Shown here: positions 13,695 through 17,468 of the stretch, piece after piece
How the letters are laid out: each line of letters starts with the position of its first letter
Position numbering within the stretch: position 1 is the first letter of the stretch
DNA from: CAYUAI01 sp964442745
Lineage (GTDB): Bacteria > Pseudomonadota > Gammaproteobacteria > S012-40
Reading direction: 5' to 3'
Assembly (NCBI GenBank): GCA_964442745.1
Contig: CAYUAI010000083.1
Span: 1-17,468 of the forward strand
Length of the DNA: 17,468 bases
The notes under the pieces: generated by a model
Told to the model about the DNA's origin: nothing
Database searches by the model: none
Seen by the model: only the letters and a program-made list of their open reading frames with translations
Made by a program: the position numbers and the translations under genes

Positions 13695-14684
13695 ATGGGA
13701 GTGAATAAAAATATGGTCAGCCAGCAGCGGGATAAAACAGGAAAGCATGCATTGCTCCATCCGAGAAATCGGCATCAGGGACGTTATGATTTAGTCGCTC
13801 TTAGCCAAACCTGTCCTGAATTAAAGGGTTATTTGAAATCAAATCCAAAAGGGGATAAGACCATCGATTTTAGTGATGGCAAAGCTGTGCTTTGCTTAAA
13901 CAAAGCCTTATTAGCTCATTATTACCAGGTTATTAACTGGCGTCTTCCGCCGGGTTATCTTTGTCCGCCAATCCCTGGGCGAGCCGATTATCTTCATTAT
14001 CTTGCGGATCTTCTCGCGGTTGGTCGTCAAGGAAAAATACCGACAGGCAAGCAAGTTAATGTGTTAGATATTGGCACCGGGGCTAACTGTATTTACCCGA
14101 TCATTGGCGGTCAGAGTTATGGTTGGCAGTTTGTTGCGACAGAGACAGATCCGGTGGCGATTAAGTCAGCTCGCTGGATTGTGCAATCCAACGCTTGTTT
14201 AAGCAAGCTAGTTAGGCTGATTCAACAACAGGACAGGCAGGCGGTTTTTAAGCATCTTATCCAAGATAAAGATCGATTTGATCTCACACTTTGTAATCCT
14301 CCATTTCATTCATCAATGGCCGAGGTGCAGGTGAGCAATCAACGTAAGCGTCATAATCTCAGTAAAGGTGAGTTGATTGAAGATTCGATTAATCTCAATT
14401 TTGGTGGCCAGAAAACTGAGCTTTGTTACCCAGGTGGAGAAATTTATTTTTTAAAAAAAATGGTGAAAGAAAGTGTCAGTTTTTCCAAGCAGGTTTGTTG
14501 GTTTACCAGCTTAGTTTCCAAGGGTGATAATATTCGCCCATTGAAAAAGCAATTAACCCAGTTAGGCGTTAAGCAGCTTGACGTCATAAAAATGCGTCAA
14601 GGGCAAAAAATAAGCCGATTCATTGCTTGGAGTTTTTTGACGGCTGATCAACAAAAATCCTGGGCTAGGGAACGCTGGAATTGA
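13695..14684 (+). CDS. rlmF: 23S rRNA (adenine-1618 N6)-methyltransferase
   Basis: 329 aa, slightly longer than E. coli RlmF (about 308). Recognised by HPRNRHQGRYDLVAL near the N-terminus, VLCLNKALLAHYYQV, LCPPIPGRADYLHYLADLL, SAM motif I VLDIGTGAN (123-131) and the N6-adenine catalytic motif NPPF (201-204). It methylates A1618 of 23S rRNA in the cytoplasm before or during large-subunit assembly. The start is uncertain: ATG 13695 has no close ribosome site (AGGTAGGAT lies ~17 nt off), while the in-frame ATG 13713 has GGGAG 11 nt before it. Family length and alignment do not decide because the first ~15 residues are variable. No partner gene is adjacent; a stand-alone transcript is likely. The pair of direct repeats lies just upstream. 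Confidence 0.94.
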   Translation: MGVNKNMVSQQRDKTGKHALLHPRNRHQGRYDLVALSQTCPELKGYLKSNPKGDKTIDFSDGKAVLCLNKALLAHYYQVINWRLPPGYLCPPIPGRADYLHYLADLLAVGRQGKIPTGKQVNVLDIGTGANCIYPIIGGQSYGWQFVATETDPVAIKSARWIVQSNACLSKLVRLIQQQDRQAVFKHLIQDKDRFDLTLCNPPFHSSMAEVQVSNQRKRHNLSKGELIEDSINLNFGGQKTELCYPGGEIYFLKKMVKESVSFSKQVCWFTSLVSKGDNIRPLKKQLTQLGVKQLDVIKMRQGQKISRFIAWSFLTADQQKSWARERWN

Positions 14685-15052
14685 TGTTCATTGTAAAAGA
14701 GCTTGTAGTGGAATATAAAAGTCAATATACTTAAAAAAATCTACCACTGCTAGAATTTCGGCCTTATCGCGTATTGCGACCTTTTATCTTCGCCTAAAGC
14801 GTTTACTGTTGGTGAAAGTTACTCAATCGAAAACATAAGCGAATTTAGTTCGACTAGATCTGCGTTTTTTCTCGTCAAATTGTTTCTGCATCGCCTATAC
14901 TACTGGTAGCCCTATCTCCTGTATTCAGGCCGTCGTCAATCGTAACGTCTAAATCTAAAAGGGCATTCCTAACACCGAAATTCCAAGAGACGGTAGGGAA
15001 TAAATTGCAGCACAATAAAATAATATATTAGGTAATTTTGTGAGGAAATGTT
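14685..15052. other. intergenic region upstream of the cytochrome-like lipoprotein gene
   Basis: No ORF with coding character. AGTGG (about 14707-14711) and CCACT (about 14744-14748) form a weak distant inverted repeat. A TATACT hexamer near 14897 has no good -35 partner at 16-18 nt. The last 60 nt are AT-rich and end with the ribosome site GAGGAA. No confident promoter or terminator is assigned. Confidence 0.5.
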
Positions 15053-17233
15053 ATGACGGGGCGATATCCTACCTTTATGTGGTATGTTCTGCTGTTAAGC
15101 AGTGTGGTACTTTTCAGTTGTAGTTCTCAGCAGGCTGATGAACAAACAAATAAGCAAAACTGGGCAGCAGGAGTGACTGTATCGCCCTCATCTCCACCTA
15201 ACGAGCAGGGTATTACTTTGGTGACAGCCGGCAGCGATGTATTTTCATCAACATTGTATCCTTTGTTATTAGAAAATTGTGCCGGCTGCCACAGTCGTTC
15301 AGCGCCAACCACATTACGCCAATCCCCTTATGTTGCCGACGCTGATCCTCAGTTCGCATTGACGGAAATAAAATCAGCTAAAGTCGTTGATTTGCTTACC
15401 CCGACTGCTTCGCGGCTGGTCACTAAATTGTTCGTCGATCGTCACAATTGCTGGACGACAAGTTGCAGAAATGATGCGAGGAGCTTACTGGGGGCCATTG
15501 ATGAATGGGCAACCTTAGTGAACACCGCTCAATCGGACTATCTTCAGATGTGTGCGAGCTGTCATGGTGAAGATGGGCAGGGTACAGCGGATAATATTGG
15601 ACTGACACGCGAGCTTCCTATCGGCGAATTAACCGCGTTGATTGAGACTAACATGCCGAAAAGTGATCCGACAAGCTGTACCGGAAGGTGTGCTTCCGAA
15701 ATGGCTGATTTCATTGTTAATAATTTTATTCGCGTAGAAAATGTAGTATCGAATGAACCATTAGCGAACTTCCCAACGGGGGCTGAGCAGCAAGCAATAT
15801 TGTGTTCACGCTTAGCGAGTCTGGATGCTCAGAATGTGGTGCATGATGTGTTTTGTGGTGAGACACAACCACTGATTACGAGTCTGGAAGAGCTACAAGC
15901 CGCTTTGGGGTTGGCTTTTACTAACCCGAATGCCACCGGACGTCGTAGCAATGGTCGTCAAGGTAATCCGGCGTTTACTCTCATTGGGCATTCCTCTTCA
16001 CTGGTGGCTCGTCTCACCACGACACTTAATCCACGTGCATTAATTTTTACACCACCGACGGGCCGAGCATCACGTGGCTTGGTGGTGATGGGATTTGTTC
16101 GCGGTGATCAATTTGTTGAGATAGCGACATCGGATCGAATAACCAATGAGTTGCAATTTTTTCTTTTTACATTTAAGCAGGCTTGTAGCCTGACACATAG
16201 CTGTACGCTTGGAGAATTATTAACGCCGGCGGTCGAGTCTAATTGGGTTGAATATTCGGTTTATAGCCAAATTGATTTACAAAATACAGTGTTAGATTGT
16301 TTGCATTGTCACCAACCTAATGGGCCAGGCACACAAAGTATTTTACGTATGCAAGAGCTTGCTGAGCCTTGGACGCATTTCTTCCGTGATGATACGGGCG
16401 GTCAGTTACTCTTGGCGGATTTTGTGGCTGCACATGGGACGAATGAAGATTATGCTGGTATTCCGGCTCAGTTGATTAGTGCATCAGATCCAGAATTGTT
16501 AGAAGATTTGATTCGTGATAACGGTTTTGCTAATCAACCGAATGAATTCATTTCTGAAGTCATTGAGGATCAGATTAATCAAGCACCTGGGCAACCGAGA
16601 AATAATGTTCCACCCGGTAAAAGTTTGGAGTGGCAAAGAATTTATAACAACACCGTACTGGGTCAGTTTATCGCCGTTCCGTATCATGATATTAAAATTA
16701 CCGAGGCCGGTAAGCTGGCTGACATGACGGCGGCCTATCAAGCTTTCTTGTCGGGTTCCTTAGCCATGACTGATTTACCGGATATTCGAGATATCTTATT
16801 AGATGAGGGTTTGCGTGACATGGGGTTTAAAGTGATGGCGGGTTTGAATGGAGAGCAGATTATCACGCAAGCGTGTACACAGTGCCATAACGCTGTGTTA
16901 GATCAAACGATTTCACGCGCAAAATTTAATGTCGATTTATCGAATATGGCGGATACGCTAGGCGGAGTACTTACCGGTGTGGCGCGCGATGCCGAAATTG
17001 AGCTGGCGATTCAGCGATTACGTTTGCCCCCAGAGGATGTGAAAAAAATGCCTCCCGAATTATTCAAAACACTTGATCCCAGTGAAATTGAGGCCGCGAC
17101 ACGATATCTCTGCAGCCAAATGGAGGTACGTACTTCGATTTGTGCGAATGTGACAGCCTTTACGGATCTTACGGACCCACCTGCACCTTTGCCCGCGGCG
17201 GCAGTGGCGGCGCCTGTGCATGACGATGACTAA
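15053..17233 (+). CDS. tetraheme c-type cytochrome-like lipoprotein
   Basis: 726 aa, with a GAGGAA ribosome site 5-6 nt before the ATG. The N-terminus WYVLLLSSVVLFSC is a lipoprotein signal with lipobox LFSC; Cys23 would be lipidated. Serine residues after it favour outer-membrane sorting. Four CxxCH motifs predict covalent c-type hemes: CAGCH (Cys76-His80), CASCH (167-171), CLHCH (416-420) and CTQCH (608-612). Further Cys pairs (CWTTSC and CTGRC) could form disulfides or be non-heme. The spacing suggests two pairs of mono-heme cytochrome-like domains separated by a ~245-residue cytochrome-free segment (~171-416) with serine- and threonine-rich parts. It probably carries electrons in the periplasm or at the outer membrane; no reductase, oxidase or maturation gene is adjacent. 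I do not recognise the exact family; resemblance to cytochrome domains of large planctomycete-type proteins is possible but unproven. Confidence 0.85.
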   Translation: MTGRYPTFMWYVLLLSSVVLFSCSSQQADEQTNKQNWAAGVTVSPSSPPNEQGITLVTAGSDVFSSTLYPLLLENCAGCHSRSAPTTLRQSPYVADADPQFALTEIKSAKVVDLLTPTASRLVTKLFVDRHNCWTTSCRNDARSLLGAIDEWATLVNTAQSDYLQMCASCHGEDGQGTADNIGLTRELPIGELTALIETNMPKSDPTSCTGRCASEMADFIVNNFIRVENVVSNEPLANFPTGAEQQAILCSRLASLDAQNVVHDVFCGETQPLITSLEELQAALGLAFTNPNATGRRSNGRQGNPAFTLIGHSSSLVARLTTTLNPRALIFTPPTGRASRGLVVMGFVRGDQFVEIATSDRITNELQFFLFTFKQACSLTHSCTLGELLTPAVESNWVEYSVYSQIDLQNTVLDCLHCHQPNGPGTQSILRMQELAEPWTHFFRDDTGGQLLLADFVAAHGTNEDYAGIPAQLISASDPELLEDLIRDNGFANQPNEFISEVIEDQINQAPGQPRNNVPPGKSLEWQRIYNNTVLGQFIAVPYHDIKITEAGKLADMTAAYQAFLSGSLAMTDLPDIRDILLDEGLRDMGFKVMAGLNGEQIITQACTQCHNAVLDQTISRAKFNVDLSNMADTLGGVLTGVARDAEIELAIQRLRLPPEDVKKMPPELFKTLDPSEIEAATRYLCSQMEVRTSICANVTAFTDLTDPPAPLPAAAVAAPVHDDD

Positions 17234-17269
17234 GCGTGGGAGTGCCTTGGGCATCCGGGGTTAGGAGTA

Positions 17270-17310
17270 TAGACGGATATACCCCCATAACCTATGGGTA
17301 TATCCGTCTA
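17270..17310. terminator. strong hairpin after the lipoprotein gene
   Basis: AGACGGATATACCC (17271-17284) and GGGTATATCCGTCT (17296-17309) form a perfect 14-bp stem, plus one T-A pair (17270, 17310), with an 11-nt loop that can itself fold. It begins 37 nt after the stop at 17233. No T-run follows (the bases after it are ACTGGTG), so a Rho-independent terminator is possible but not typical; it could also be a dispersed palindromic element or an operator. Confidence 0.55.
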
Positions 17311-17468
17311 ACTGGTGAGCGCGCTTGCCTCATTTTAGAAAATGTCGATACGCTTGGCAAAATAGAATGCGATGGCGAAAAGCAGATGGTGAAAATGAGA
17401 AAAGGCGCTGGCACACCCAGGTGATTCGGTGTTAAGCCATTAATGGAGGGTCTTTTCGTATTCCTTTG
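17311..17468. other. 3' intergenic sequence, no supported gene
   Basis: A plus-strand frame from GTG 17236 stays open to 17424 but crosses the long hairpin and has no ribosome site, so it is not accepted. An ATG at 17443 opens MEGLFVFL to the window edge without a ribosome site. A short palindrome CCATTAATGG lies at 17437-17446. The next gene probably begins beyond the window. Confidence 0.4.

Noticed and set aside
14897..14902. TATACT hexamer as -10 of the lipoprotein gene
   Set aside because: No acceptable -35 hexamer at 16-18 nt and about 150 nt from the start; not supported.
17236..17424. 62-codon plus-strand frame from GTG
   Set aside because: It has no ribosome site, begins 3 nt after the preceding stop, and its first third is made of the two arms of the long hairpin; composition is not protein-like.
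1..17468. CRISPR array, tRNA, rRNA, prophage or intact insertion sequence
   Set aside because: No regularly spaced repeats, cloverleaf-like segments, transposase or phage proteins were seen in any frame.

Overview
The window reads as chromosome of a moderate-to-low GC, probably halotolerant or marine gammaproteobacterium. This rests on rlmF (a mainly gammaproteobacterial 23S rRNA methyltransferase), a glycine-to-betaine methylation cassette with a BCCT transporter, a hybrid two-component kinase, a multiheme c-type lipoprotein and a REP/MITE-type palindrome of proteobacterial style. I cannot name the genus. I saw no tRNA, rRNA, CRISPR, phage gene or intact insertion sequence.

Layout. Positions 1-481, minus strand: the 5' part of a small secreted-protein gene cut by the window edge, preceded by a doubtful 80-residue ORF; both may be served by a promoter at 544-572. 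773-4894, plus strand: a very large membrane protein that joins a signal/membrane segment, two rhodanese domains, a five-helix YidC/Oxa1-like core and a complete-looking ATP-grasp plus phospho-histidine dikinase module of the rifampicin-phosphotransferase/PEP-synthase type. This is the most unusual object here. 7985-4922, minus strand: a PhnD-like periplasmic binding protein followed by a membrane hybrid histidine kinase, a plausible sensor pair that converges on the fusion gene. 7986-9357: accessory-looking DNA with a 101-bp palindromic repeat, an antisense-facing extended -10 promoter, a 153-residue secreted or anchored protein with a TTG start, and a short ORF remnant.

9358-12665, plus strand: GSMT, SDMT and a BCCT transporter. 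Together they would make glycine betaine from glycine by three S-adenosylmethionine-dependent methylations and import betaine or a related compound, giving two routes to one osmolyte. 13460-12834, minus strand: a TrhA/hemolysin III-like membrane protein. 13695-14684, plus strand: rlmF, with a pair of near-identical direct repeats in its upstream region. 15053-17233, plus strand: a tetraheme (four CxxCH) lipoprotein of unknown partner, followed by a near-perfect 15-bp-stem hairpin at 17270-17310.

How the genes fit together. Only GSMT-SDMT-BCCT and the binding-protein/kinase pair show clear functional coupling. The fusion protein probably keeps its rhodanese domains in the periplasm, where the P1 domain of ordinary YidC sits, and its dikinase in the cytoplasm. 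That suggests a device linking sulfur or redox chemistry outside the membrane with phosphotransfer inside, but its substrate cannot be read from the sequence. All function calls come from motif recognition by eye; no database search was run.
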